Assembly (NCBI RefSeq): GCF_014199535.1
Contig: NZ_JACHNV010000002.1
Coordinates: forward strand, 1 to 64,000
DNA length: 64,000 bases
Direction: 5' to 3'
Source: Hymenobacter latericoloratus
GTDB taxonomy: Bacteria; Bacteroidota; Bacteroidia; Cytophagales; Hymenobacteraceae
In this document: positions 1 to 7,766 of the stretch, piece by piece
Layout of the letters: every line of letters begins with the position of its first letter
Numbering within the stretch: position 1 is the first letter of the stretch
Notes under the pieces: generated by a model
The model's input: the letters and a program-made list of their open reading frames with translations, nothing else
What the model was told of the DNA's origin: nothing
The model's database searches: none
Made by a program: the position numbers and the translations under genes

Positions 1-24
1 CTGTCAACCATAATGCCCGGGCGC

Positions 25-579
25 CTAGGAACGCCCGACGCAACTTACTGGCTCGTTTGGCTTTATACAAAACCCGATTCCCCAACACCCTCTTACCTGC
101 CGGGGTAGCTGGCGGCTGGTCCGGTACTGCCGGATGGTGTGGTAAAGCTGCTTGCGGTTCCAGACGGTAGTCTTGCCAAAGCCAAACGCCGACACCCCCA
201 GCAGGCTAAAGGCCACGGGCGCCACCCAGGGGTCGTAGTAGTAGGAGCTGTAGTTAGGGGCCACGCCGCCCGTGCGCGGATCGGGGTTGTAGTGCTTGCC
301 CAGCGCGCTTACAACCGGCACCGGCGCCCCGGCAAACTGCATAATCCGGAGGCCGGTTTTCCACTTGGCGAAGTACAGCCGGATAACGGCCCGAGCCGTG
401 TCGTTGAAGCCATAGGTTTCCTCAAAGCCCCGCACCGTGAGGCGGTACTCGTAGGGGGCAGCCGTTGGGGTCATGGCCGCGGCAGTGGTGGCCGCATCTT
501 GGGCGTGCGCAGCAGTGAAGCGGGTAAAAACCAGAAGGGTAGCAATAAGTACACGTTTGAGCACAGGCACCGGATTCAA
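25..579 (-). CDS. Small exported hypothetical protein
   Basis: Product of about 184 residues that I do not recognise. The N-terminus has a basic start (LKR), a hydrophobic run and an AHAQ signal-peptidase-like site near residue 27, so it is probably exported. The body is rich in Tyr, Pro and aromatic residues, with a hydrophobic stretch (PVAFSLLGVSAFGFG) and a Cys pair near the C-terminus (GCWGIGFC). The first in-frame start is TTG at 577-579, and it coincides with a promoter-like TACCTTGA on the minus strand. The GTG codons at residues 3 and 5 are therefore plausible alternative starts. It lies downstream of nagA on the same strand, separated by a hairpin. Confidence 0.55.
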   Translation of the reverse strand: MNPVPVLKRVLIATLLVFTRFTAAHAQDAATTAAAMTPTAAPYEYRLTVRGFEETYGFNDTARAVIRLYFAKWKTGLRIMQFAGAPVPVVSALGKHYNPDPRTGGVAPNYSSYYYDPWVAPVAFSLLGVSAFGFGKTTVWNRKQLYHTIRQYRTSRQLPRQVRGCWGIGFCIKPNEPVSCVGRS

Positions 580-593
580 GGTAGAAGAAGTCG

Positions 594-635
594 AAAAGCC
601 CGCTCAGCTTCCGTACGGGTTGCTGAAACGGGCTT
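594..635 (-). terminator. Possible terminator after nagA
   Basis: Imperfect stem of AAGCCCG plus CTCAGC against GCTGA plus CGGGCTT, followed on the minus strand by TTTTC. It lies about 110 bases past the nagA stop. Confidence 0.45.
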
Positions 636-742
636 ACCTCTCAAAAGTACCAGAAGCCCTGCTTCTGTGCAATACAGATGTTGTTGCGCTTACTGCTGGG
701 CCTTGGCTCAGAAACTGCTGTCCGGCCCGCCTGGTGCAGCGC

Positions 743-1906
743 TTACGCTTGCGGCGGGTGCCACGTCAGCTCGCCGGCGCAGGCCGTAGCTACCGCATTC
801 AACTCATCATCAAACAGCCAGAAGTCGGCGGCGTAGCCGGTTTCCAGGTAGCCCAGCTGGTCGCTGAGGCCGAGTAGGCGGGCGGGGTACAGAGAAGCCA
901 TACGCAGGGCTTCGGCCAGGGGCAGGCCTACGTGCTCCACGCAGTTACGCACGGCCAGGGGCAGGGTCAGCGCTGAGCCGGCCAGCGTGCCTTGCTCATC
1001 CACGAAATGGTTACCCTGGCGCCGGAAGCGGTAGGCGCCCTGCTGGCTTTCGGTAACGGCATCGGTAATTAAAAACAGCCGCTCCCCTAACAGCTTCTTG
1101 CTGATGCGCACGGCGGCAAAGTCGCAATGCACCCCATCGGCAATGATGCTGGCCTGGGCCGCCGCGTCGTCGTACACGGCCCCGACCAGGCCCGGCTCGC
1201 GCCCCTGCAACCCCGACATGGCGTTGAACAGGTGGGTAGCCGCCCCAAAACCCGTGCGGAAACCCTGTGTGGCCTGGGCGTAGGTGGCGTTGGAGTGCCC
1301 CGCCGACAATACCACACCCGCCTCGCGTAACCGGGCCACAACGGCAGGGGTGGCAACTTCGGGTGCTAAAGTCATCATTTTCAGCACCCCATTGGCCCGC
1401 TTCAGCAGCTCGTCAATTTCTGCTACCGTTGGGGCCTGAATAAACTTCTGCTGGTGAGCGCCCTTTTTCGCGGGGTTGATGTAGGGGCCTTCCAAATGAA
1501 TGCCCAACAGCCCTGCTTGCTCGCGCCGGAACTCCTGCCCGGCCTCCAGGGCTGCGTGCAGCATGCTGAGCGAGTTAGTAGGCATGGTGGCCAGCACACC
1601 CGTGGTTCCGTGCCGGAAGGCGTGTTGGGTCAGAGCCCGCAGGGCCTCCGGTCCGGGAACCACAGAAAAAAGCTGGCCCTCAGCTCCGTACATCTGAGCA
1701 TCGAGCAGACCGGGCGCCACATTCAGGCCGCGGCCATCTACTACGGGCACGTCGTCGGGGGCTACTAACTCGGGCAGGATGGCTTCAATGCGGCCCTCGT
1801 GCACAAGCAGGGCATGGTGGTGGAGCACCGTGGTACCGGTGTAGAGGGTACAGTGGCGAAGAAGATAGCGCACAGGTTTGGGAAGGGGAGTACTGGAAGT
1901 AGGCAT
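743..1906 (-). CDS. nagA: N-acetylglucosamine-6-phosphate deacetylase
   Basis: Removes acetate from GlcNAc-6-phosphate, the first committed cytoplasmic step in amino-sugar catabolism and wall recycling. The 387-residue product has the amidohydrolase-fold landmarks of NagA: APGLLDAQMYG (64-74), metal-ligand Glu in IHLEGPYINP (E139), metal-ligand His in SAGHSNA (H204) and THLFNAM (H225), and catalytic Asp in LITDAV (D282). Length is normal for the family. I chose the ATG at 1904-1906 (MPTSSTPLPK) because the nine upstream codons look like leader sequence. No nagB or transporter is adjacent, so it is probably expressed alone. Confidence 0.93.
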   Translation of the reverse strand: MPTSSTPLPKPVRYLLRHCTLYTGTTVLHHHALLVHEGRIEAILPELVAPDDVPVVDGRGLNVAPGLLDAQMYGAEGQLFSVVPGPEALRALTQHAFRHGTTGVLATMPTNSLSMLHAALEAGQEFRREQAGLLGIHLEGPYINPAKKGAHQQKFIQAPTVAEIDELLKRANGVLKMMTLAPEVATPAVVARLREAGVVLSAGHSNATYAQATQGFRTGFGAATHLFNAMSGLQGREPGLVGAVYDDAAAQASIIADGVHCDFAAVRISKKLLGERLFLITDAVTESQQGAYRFRRQGNHFVDEQGTLAGSALTLPLAVRNCVEHVGLPLAEALRMASLYPARLLGLSDQLGYLETGYAADFWLFDDELNAVATACAGELTWHPPQA

Positions 1907-1995
1907 ACGGCAAAACTCCGGAAGATGCTGCACTTCTGCTCCGGAAGAAACGCCTGCCAGTAAGCCTCACTCCAACGCGCCTACCCCAGCTGCGT

Positions 1996-2035
1996 ACCAC
2001 AACCTAGGGCGCTGCTATCGGCGTTGTGGTTTTTT
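1996..2035 (+). terminator. Terminator-like hairpin upstream of acyP
   Basis: ACCACAAC (1996-2003) pairs with GTTGTGGT (2023-2030) and is followed directly by six T. No gene on this strand ends upstream, so it could be a leader (attenuator) hairpin of acyP. The alternative is chance. Confidence 0.4.
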
Positions 2036-2078
2036 GCCCAGCTCTGCGCTTGCCGCCTACCCACTATACCTGTCATTT

Positions 2079-2360
2079 ATGCAGACTGAACACCGCACTT
2101 TTCATGTACAGGGCCATGTGCAAGGCGTTTTCTACCGCCAGAGCACCCGCACCGAAGCCCGCCGGCTGGGCCTGGCCGGCACCGTCCGCAACAACCCCGA
2201 CGGCTCCGTAACCGTGGAAGCTGAGGGGCTTCCGGAAGCGCTGCACGCACTGGAAAGCTGGTGCCGGCAGGGGCCGCCCGCCGCGCAAGTGGCGTCAGTA
2301 GAGGTCCAGTCTGGCCCGGTACAGGGCTACCGCGAGTTTGAGGTCATCCCCAGTAAGTAA
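2079..2360 (+). CDS. acyP: Acylphosphatase
   Basis: Hydrolyses the carboxyl-phosphate bond of acylphosphates. The 93-residue product has the family length and signature: VQGHVQGVFYRQST near the N-terminus, which supplies the phosphate-binding loop and the catalytic Arg (R20 in FYRQ), then GTVRNNPDGSVTVEAEG around 34-50 with the catalytic Asn (N38 or N39). The ATG at 2079 gives the normal family N-terminus; longer in-frame starts would add noncoding sequence. The SMR transporter gene starts four bases after its stop, so the two are probably co-transcribed, although no functional link is obvious. Confidence 0.95.
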   Translation: MQTEHRTFHVQGHVQGVFYRQSTRTEARRLGLAGTVRNNPDGSVTVEAEGLPEALHALESWCRQGPPAAQVASVEVQSGPVQGYREFEVIPSK

Positions 2361-2364
2361 GACG

Positions 2365-2697
2365 ATGAAATACTGGCTCTATCTGCTGCTGGCCATTCTG
2401 GCCGAAACGGCCGGCACCACCGCCCTCAAAGCCTCCGGGCAGTTTACCCGCTTCTGGCCAAGCGTTGTAGTGGTGGTAGGCTACGGACTAGCATTCTACC
2501 TGCTAAGCCTAACCCTGAAAACCATTCCCGTGGGCATTGCCTACGCGGTGTGGTCGGGCATTGGCATTGTGTTGATTACGCTGGCGGGGATAGTATTCTA
2601 CCGGCAAACCCCGGACACGCCCGCTTTTATTGGCCTGGGGCTAATTCTGGCTGGCGTCGTCATTATCAACGTCTTCTCTAAAACCGCCGGGCATTAA
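2365..2697 (+). CDS. Small multidrug resistance (SMR/EmrE-type) transporter
   Basis: A 110-residue, four-helix inner-membrane protein, the classic SMR size. The proton- and drug-binding glutamate is at the canonical position (E14 in LAILAETAGT). The helix 3 segment IAYAVWSGIGIV is typical of EmrE/QacE-like and Gdx/SugE members. Substrate class (drug, guanidinium or polyamine) cannot be fixed from sequence alone. The ATG at 2365 gives E14 in register; an earlier in-frame start at 2338 overlaps the end of acyP and is unlikely. The gene probably forms an operon with acyP. Confidence 0.9.
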   Translation: MKYWLYLLLAILAETAGTTALKASGQFTRFWPSVVVVVGYGLAFYLLSLTLKTIPVGIAYAVWSGIGIVLITLAGIVFYRQTPDTPAFIGLGLILAGVVIINVFSKTAGH

Positions 2698-2728
2698 GCG
2701 CCTATCTTCCTACCTCCTCTTACAGCCC

Positions 2729-2754
2729 AAAGGTGTGGCCCAGGCCGCACCTTT
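2729..2754 (+). terminator. Hairpin after SMR transporter gene
   Basis: AAAGGTGTGGCC pairs with GGCCGCACCTTT (one G-T pair). It lies between the convergent SMR and coiled-coil genes and may serve both strands. The U-tract is short. Confidence 0.55.
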
Positions 2755-2780
2755 AATGCTATCTAGTGGTAGCAATATGC

Positions 2781-3140
2781 TTAGCTGGCTTTATTGTACA
2801 CCACTTTCTCCAGGTTTTCCAGCCGCTGCCGCAACTCCCGCACCTCTGCCTCCTGGCTGTTTTGGGCCGTTTGTACCTTATCGTAGCGTTCCGTCTGCCG
2901 ATTCATAGCATCCAGCACGGCCGTCGTCATGTTGTTAAAGGCGTTTTCCAGCCGGTCAAAGCCATTGCGCATGGTCTGCTCCATACGGTCCTGGCGCTGT
3001 TCCATGTGGTCCATATGCTGCTCCATGCGGTCCATATGCTGCTCCATGCGGTCCTGGCGCTGCTCAATCTTGTCCAGCGTAATCAGGATGTCAGCTACTA
3101 CTTCGGGTAGGTCGCGCTTGTTGCGGTTTTCGGAATCCAT
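2781..3140 (-). CDS. Coiled-coil hypothetical protein with heptad tandem repeats
   Basis: Soluble 119-residue protein with no signal peptide and no recognised enzyme domain. Residues 24-56 are near-perfect heptads of the type DRMEQHM / DHMEQRQ, with Met and Ile or Leu at core positions. A second coiled coil lies around 85-115 (AEVRELRQRLENLEK). The heptads are mirrored in the DNA as 21-base tandem repeats. It probably forms a parallel or antiparallel helical bundle; the function is unknown. It lies alone downstream of typA. Confidence 0.7.
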   Translation of the reverse strand: MDSENRNKRDLPEVVADILITLDKIEQRQDRMEQHMDRMEQHMDHMEQRQDRMEQTMRNGFDRLENAFNNMTTAVLDAMNRQTERYDKVQTAQNSQEAEVRELRQRLENLEKVVYNKAS

Positions 3141-3206
3141 AGGGGTAGGATAGAGCTAGGTCGGTAACGAAGATACGCAGCCTGCCTAGTATTCGATAAG
3201 AAGTAA

Positions 3207-3246
3207 AAGCAAAAAGGCACGACCCTGGGGCCGCGCCTTTTTGCTT
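3207..3246 (-). terminator. Terminator after typA
   Basis: AAGCAAAAAGGC (3207-3218) pairs with GCCTTTTTGCTT (3235-3246), forming a stem that includes the U-rich arm. It lies 60 bases past the typA stop. Confidence 0.7.
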
Positions 3247-3306
3247 GCACAAGTTCCGGGGTTTAGCCTCCGGCTAGCCGGCAAACCAACCGCAGGGTTT
3301 GCCAGA

Positions 3307-5115
3307 TTAGTCTTCCTTCTTGGCTGAGCGCAGACGCTCGTTTTCGTCGAGCAGAATTTTGCGCATCCGCACCGATTTCGGCGTTACTTCCAGGTATTCA
3401 TCCTTCTGGATGTATTCCATGGCGTCTTCCAGCGAAAACTGGCGCTTAGGCTGAATCTTCACGTTTTCATCCGAGCCCGAGGCGCGCATGTTGGTCAACT
3501 TCTTGCCTTTTTGGATGTTGATGGTCAGGTCGTTGGGACGGGTATGCTCCCCGATAACCTGGCCGCCGTACACCTCCTCGCCCGGGTCCACGAAGAACTC
3601 GCCGCGGTCCTGCATCTTGTCGATGGTGTACGCCGTGCCGGGGCCGCTCTCCATGGAAATGAGCGAACCGCTGATCCGGCCAGGAATGGTGCCTTTGTAG
3701 GGCTCGTAGCTGGTGAAGCGGTGGTTCATGATGGCCTCACCGGCCGTGGCGGTCAGCACGTTGTTGCGCAGGCCAATCAGGCCCCGCGACGGAATGTTGA
3801 ATTCCAGGTGCTGCAGGTCGCCCTTGGGCTCCATGATGGTCAGCTCGCCTTTGCGCTGGGTTACCAGCTCAATCACCTTGCCGGCAGTTTCCTCCGGTAC
3901 GTCCACTACCAAGTGCTCAATGGGCTCCAGACGGTTGCCGTTCTCATCTTCTTGGAACAGTACCTGAGGCTGGCCTACCTGCAGCTCGTAGCCCTCGCGG
4001 CGCATAGTTTCAATCAGTACCGACAAGTGCAGAATGCCGCGGCCGTACACCAGGAAAGTGTCCTCGCGGTCGGTTTCCTTTACGCGCAGGGCCAGGTTTT
4101 TCTCGGTTTCCTTGTACAGACGGTCGCGCAGGTGACGCGAGGTTACAAACTTACCTTCCTTGCCGAAGAAGGGGGAGTTGTTGATAGTGAACAGCATGTT
4201 CATCGTCGGCTCGTCGATGGCAATGCGGGTCAGGGCCTCGGGGTTATCGGCGTCGGCCAGGGTATCACCAATGTCGAAGCCTTCGATGCCGGTTACGGCG
4301 CAGATTTCGCCGGCCTGCACTTCCGCTACCTTGTTTTTGCCCAGGCCTTCAAACACCTGCAGCTCCTTGATTTTTACCTTCTTAACGGAGCCATCGGCCT
4401 TCATCAGGCTCATGTTCGAGCCTTCCTTCAGAATGCCGCGGTGCACGCGCCCGATGGCAATCCGGCCCACGAAAGCCGAGTAGTCGAGCGAGGTAACCTG
4501 CATCTGCGGGGTACCCTCAATGAAGGGAGCCGCCGGAATCACCTCAATAATGGCGTCGAGCAGGGGGGTGATGTCCTCCGTCTTCTGCTTCCAGTCGCGC
4601 GACATCCAGCCTTGCTTCGAGGAGCCGTACAGGGTCACGAAGTCCAGCTGATCTTCGGTGGCGCCCAGGTTAAACATCAGGTCAAATACCTGCTCGTGCA
4701 CCTCGTCGGGGCGGCAGTTTTCCTTGTCCACCTTGTTTACCACCACAATGGGCTTCAGGCCCAAATCAATGGCTTTGCTGAGCACGAAGCGGGTCTGGGG
4801 CATGGCGCCTTCAAAGGCGTCCACGAGCAGCAGCACGCCGTCGGCCATCTTCAGTACGCGCTCCACCTCGCCGCCAAAGTCGGCGTGACCAGGGGTGTCG
4901 ATGATGTTGATTTTTACGTCTTTGTAACGCACCGATACGTTTTTGGAGACGATAGTAATGCCCCGCTCACGTTCCAGGTCATTGTTGTCGAGGATGAGGT
5001 CGTCGAACTGCTGGTGTTCGCCGAAAATCTTCGAGGCGTGAATGATCTTGTCCACGAGCGTGGTCTTGCCGTGGTCAACGTGCGCAATAATGGCGATATT
5101 CCGGATGTTCTGCAT
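3307..5115 (-). CDS. typA: Ribosome-associated GTPase TypA/BipA
   Basis: Translational GTPase that binds the ribosome at the EF-G site and aids 50S assembly and growth under stress. The 602-residue length is normal for the family. G1 is AHVDHGKT (11-18), the switch I region follows RERGITIVSKN (49-59), G3 is DTPGH (73-77) and G4 is NKVD (127-130). The C-terminal half carries the EF-G-like domains and the BipA-specific end (around IPSRGLIGLRNNVLT and later). It is monocistronic, with a clear TACCTTTG promoter and a terminator. Confidence 0.97.
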   Translation of the reverse strand: MQNIRNIAIIAHVDHGKTTLVDKIIHASKIFGEHQQFDDLILDNNDLERERGITIVSKNVSVRYKDVKINIIDTPGHADFGGEVERVLKMADGVLLLVDAFEGAMPQTRFVLSKAIDLGLKPIVVVNKVDKENCRPDEVHEQVFDLMFNLGATEDQLDFVTLYGSSKQGWMSRDWKQKTEDITPLLDAIIEVIPAAPFIEGTPQMQVTSLDYSAFVGRIAIGRVHRGILKEGSNMSLMKADGSVKKVKIKELQVFEGLGKNKVAEVQAGEICAVTGIEGFDIGDTLADADNPEALTRIAIDEPTMNMLFTINNSPFFGKEGKFVTSRHLRDRLYKETEKNLALRVKETDREDTFLVYGRGILHLSVLIETMRREGYELQVGQPQVLFQEDENGNRLEPIEHLVVDVPEETAGKVIELVTQRKGELTIMEPKGDLQHLEFNIPSRGLIGLRNNVLTATAGEAIMNHRFTSYEPYKGTIPGRISGSLISMESGPGTAYTIDKMQDRGEFFVDPGEEVYGGQVIGEHTRPNDLTINIQKGKKLTNMRASGSDENVKIQPKRQFSLEDAMEYIQKDEYLEVTPKSVRMRKILLDENERLRSAKKED

Positions 5116-5133
5116 ACAAAGGGTTTTCCGGGC

Positions 5134-5141
5134 GCAAAGGT
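5134..5141 (-). promoter_or_regulatory. TAnnTTTG promoter element of typA
   Basis: Minus strand TACCTTTG matches the Bacteroidota -7 consensus exactly and ends 19 bases before the ATG at 5115. Confidence 0.75.
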
Positions 5142-5428
5142 ACGGAATGTTTAGCGCAATAACTCGCAGTAATTAATTGTTAATGAGAGAGGAAGAAACT
5201 GCGAGTGAGAAGACAGACAACTCGTTGGGTAGCTGTGGTTCCCGGTAGTATAGCCAAAGCACTATGCAGAGTGGTTTCTGGGGTGTTTGCCTGCCGCAAG
5301 CGTTGCCCTCAGGAGGCCTGTTTCTCGAGTAAGGGGGTAGGGGGCCATTCCACCCGGTACGGGGTCCTACCCCCTCCAGCTTCCGTAACCTGTGAGCCGG
5401 AAACCTTCATCAACTTATCCGGTGCTTC
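5142..5428. other. Noncoding divergent region between typA and DUF3050 gene
   Basis: The typA to DUF3050 gap is 413 bases and holds the two outward promoters at its edges. The middle contains a G-rich / C-rich inverted pair (GGGGGTAGG near 5333 against CCTACCCCC near 5368). I see no credible small gene; short open frames here have no start context or family resemblance. Confidence 0.5.
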
Positions 5429-5436
5429 TACCTTTG
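5429..5436 (+). promoter_or_regulatory. TAnnTTTG promoter element of DUF3050 gene
   Basis: Exact TACCTTTG about 92 bases upstream of the ATG at 5529, which implies a leader of about 85 bases. Confidence 0.65.
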
Positions 5437-5528
5437 CGAACCGCTGCGTTGTCAAATCCGACTAGGCGGCTTGTTTCGTTTGTTCGTACTCTGGGGCATG
5501 TGCTCCGCAGTCTCGTTTCTGTTTCTCT

Positions 5529-6323
5529 ATGTCAACTCAGGTTTATTCTGACTCCATTGCCGAACTGCAGGAAGCACTGGCCCCGGCCCGCCGGCAACTG
5601 GTAGCCCACGGTGTATATCAGTCGCTGCACTCCCTCGCCGATCTGCGCGTGTTCATGCAGCACCACGTATTTGCCGTGTGGGATTTTATGTCCTTGCTAA
5701 AGGCCCTGCAGCGGGAGCTTACCTGCGTGGAGGTGCCGTGGGTGCCGCGCGGCAACCCGGCCACGCGCCGCCTCATCAATGATATCGTGCTGGAAGAGGA
5801 AACCGATGTGGACCCCGAAGGCAACCCCGCCAGTCATTTTGAGCTGTATCTGCGCTCTATGCGCGAGTGCGGCGCCGATACCGCGCCCATTGAGCGGCTA
5901 CTGGCAGCTTTGGCAGCGGGCGACCCGGTAGGAGAGGCCCTGGTGAAAGCGCAGGCCCCGGCCTCCGTGCAGGAGTTCGTGCTGGATACCTTCCGCATCA
6001 TTGAATCGGGCAAGCCGCACGCGGTGGCCGCCGCCTTTACTTTTGGCCGGGAAGATGTTATTCCAGATATGTTCCGCCACCTAGTGCACGATCTGCGCCA
6101 GCGTTTCCCTGGTCAGCTCGATACCTTCACGTACTACCTCGACCGCCATATTCAGCTGGATGAAGAGGTGCACACGCCCCTGGCCCAGCAGATGGTGCGT
6201 GAGCTGTGCGGTACCAATGCCCAGCGCTGGCAGGAAAGCCGCGAGGTGGCCGCCCGCTGCATGCAGGCTCGCGTGGCACTCTGGGATGGTATCCGGACCG
6301 ATTTAGCCCAAACGCAGGGGTAG
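5529..6323 (+). CDS. DUF3050 family protein (heme-oxygenase-like fold)
   Basis: The 264-residue all-helical protein matches the DUF3050 family by pattern: MQHHVFAVWDFMSLLK (40-55), then the acidic LINDIVLEEETDVDP and HFELYLRSM, and later FTYYLDRHIQLDEEVH. The His and Glu residues in these helices could bind metal, as in heme-oxygenase-like and TenA/PqqC folds. The substrate is unknown to me. It has no signal peptide, so it is cytoplasmic. It is transcribed alone between its own promoter and a strong terminator. Confidence 0.85.
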   Translation: MSTQVYSDSIAELQEALAPARRQLVAHGVYQSLHSLADLRVFMQHHVFAVWDFMSLLKALQRELTCVEVPWVPRGNPATRRLINDIVLEEETDVDPEGNPASHFELYLRSMRECGADTAPIERLLAALAAGDPVGEALVKAQAPASVQEFVLDTFRIIESGKPHAVAAAFTFGREDVIPDMFRHLVHDLRQRFPGQLDTFTYYLDRHIQLDEEVHTPLAQQMVRELCGTNAQRWQESREVAARCMQARVALWDGIRTDLAQTQG

Positions 6324-6356
6324 GGTCAACCTCCCGACCTACAGCTCGTTAGCAAG

Positions 6357-6382
6357 GAAGCCGGCCCGCGTGGGCCGGCTTC
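6357..6382 (+). terminator. Strong terminator after DUF3050 gene
   Basis: Perfect 11-bp stem GAAGCCGGCCC / GGGCCGGCTTC with a four-base loop and a T-rich tail. It ends 13 bases before the next ATG at 6396, so that gene's promoter is not obvious. Confidence 0.8.
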
Positions 6383-6395
6383 TTCTGTTACCGCC

Positions 6396-6749
6396 ATGAA
6401 CCTGCCTTCTTATATCTGCCGACTTACCCTACCCGCACTAGCCTTGCTGGCAGCCTGCACCACCTCCCAGGAAACCACCGGCGAGGAAAGCGCCGTGCGG
6501 CGTCCGCCCACCCGCATTCTGACCGATGCCGACCGGCAGGCTGCCTATAACAGCAATGCCGGCTACGGCGGCTCCGTGCCCGACGCCACCCCCGGCCGCG
6601 TGCCCTTAGGCGAGCAGGCCAGCGGCATTAACTCCCGCAAGCGCCCCGAAAGCCTCAACACCAATGACAACAACACCACCTCACCCGAAACCCGCCTGCG
6701 CCGCCTCAACGGAGCCCCCGCCGATACCCTGCGCCTACCCCGGCAGTAA
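6396..6749 (+). CDS. Small lipoprotein, hypothetical
   Basis: A 117-residue protein with a lipoprotein signal peptide: hydrophobic run, then LLAAC with the lipidated Cys at 21. The mature part is low in hydrophobic residues and rich in Thr, Asn, Pro and Arg, so it is probably disordered. I recognise no domain. The terminator of the upstream gene ends just before the start codon, leaving almost no room for an independent promoter. Expression may depend on read-through or on a promoter inside the DUF3050 gene. Confidence 0.7.
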   Translation: MNLPSYICRLTLPALALLAACTTSQETTGEESAVRRPPTRILTDADRQAAYNSNAGYGGSVPDATPGRVPLGEQASGINSRKRPESLNTNDNNTTSPETRLRRLNGAPADTLRLPRQ

Positions 6750-6794
6750 GCCGTTAAGGGCCTGGGTCTCCCAGCCAGGATAGAAAGCTCTTTT

Positions 6795-6836
6795 CAACAA
6801 ACAGGCCCGCTGCCAGTGCAGCGGGCCTGTTTGTTG
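6795..6836. terminator. Bidirectional terminator
   Basis: Perfect 19-bp stem (CAACAAACAGGCCCGCTGC and its complement) with a four-base loop and T-rich flank. It serves the convergent lipoprotein and Lys-rich protein genes. Confidence 0.85.
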
Positions 6837-6862
6837 TTTTTAGTGCGTAGCGCAAGCCAACG

Positions 6863-7471
6863 TTACAACCCTACTTCATTAACGATGGAGTCATTATCGG
6901 GGGTAGGGGAGGGCGTGTTGGCAGAGGGAGCCGGCTTTTTCACCGGAGGACGCGAGCGGCTGGGTTGCGGGCGTGCGGCCGTGGGCGAAACTTTGGCGGC
7001 TGGTTTGGGCGCAGCCGGGCGGCTGGCACGCGGAGCCGGAGCTGCCACCGGGGGAGCTTCGGGCAGGTTAGTGGTGGCTGTGGATGTTTCCGACAGCGTA
7101 GAAATACTGTCGGAGGCGCCAGGAGTACCTGTTTCGTGGTGGCGCACAATAGTGTGCAGCGCTTCCTCAAACAAGTGCTCAATGTCCACGTCGAGGCGGC
7201 GGGTAGCATCCTTCACTACCTCTTTCAGCTTGGCTTTGGTTTCCTTCCGAATACGCTTTACCACCTCATCAATGCGGTCGTCGAGCTGCTTCTGCAGATG
7301 CTTAGCGGCCGTTTTGAGAGCTTTTTTCTGGCTTACTTTCTTGTTAGCCCGCGCCTCCGTGATGGTGGAAGAAGCCGATTCGGCCGCTTTAGCGGCCTTG
7401 CGCTGTGCTTTTTCGGCGGGGTCTTTCACTGGTTTTTCGTTGGTAGGTTTTTCCTTTTTCTGATTTTTCAT
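6863..7471 (-). CDS. Lys/Ala-rich N-terminus, Pro-rich C-terminus hypothetical protein
   Basis: Soluble protein of about 202 residues from the ATG at 7469-7471; a longer frame adds 14 unlikely residues. The first 50 residues are highly basic and Ala-rich, and residues 55-115 are helical with alternating charge (KQLDDRIDEVVKRIRKE). The last 85 residues are Pro/Ala/Ser/Arg-rich and disordered. The composition recalls histone H1-like or nucleoid-associated proteins, but no diagnostic repeat is present, so that is only a possibility. It stands alone, ending at the bidirectional terminator. Confidence 0.65.
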   Translation of the reverse strand: MKNQKKEKPTNEKPVKDPAEKAQRKAAKAAESASSTITEARANKKVSQKKALKTAAKHLQKQLDDRIDEVVKRIRKETKAKLKEVVKDATRRLDVDIEHLFEEALHTIVRHHETGTPGASDSISTLSETSTATTNLPEAPPVAAPAPRASRPAAPKPAAKVSPTAARPQPSRSRPPVKKPAPSANTPSPTPDNDSIVNEVGL

Positions 7472-7766
7472 AGGGCAAGCGTTGGTGAGGAAGTGCGCCT
7501 TCAAATACGGCATAACTCCACTATAAGTGACTAAGGAAAGGACGGATTTTCAGGCTGGGTTGTTTTATGGTAAGAGTATCATCCTGATTAACCCTGGCAG
7601 CCGGCTGCCTGCTTGGTGGCCGGTTAGGTTTGCGCCCCAGCCAGGGGTAGGCACTCGGCCGTAAGAACGGATAGGCCGGATTCCTCATTTTACTTGTTCC
7701 TTTGCACTCCCATTGCCCTAACGGTCCGGTTGGGGTTCGTCCTGAAAATTCGATTTCGCTTTCTAT

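Noticed and set aside
3511..5154. 547-codon open frame opposite typA
   Set aside because: Antisense shadow of a highly conserved GTPase gene.
5205..5465. 86-codon open frame in the typA/DUF3050 gap
   Set aside because: Cys/Arg-rich translation with no family likeness; it crosses the promoter element at 5429.
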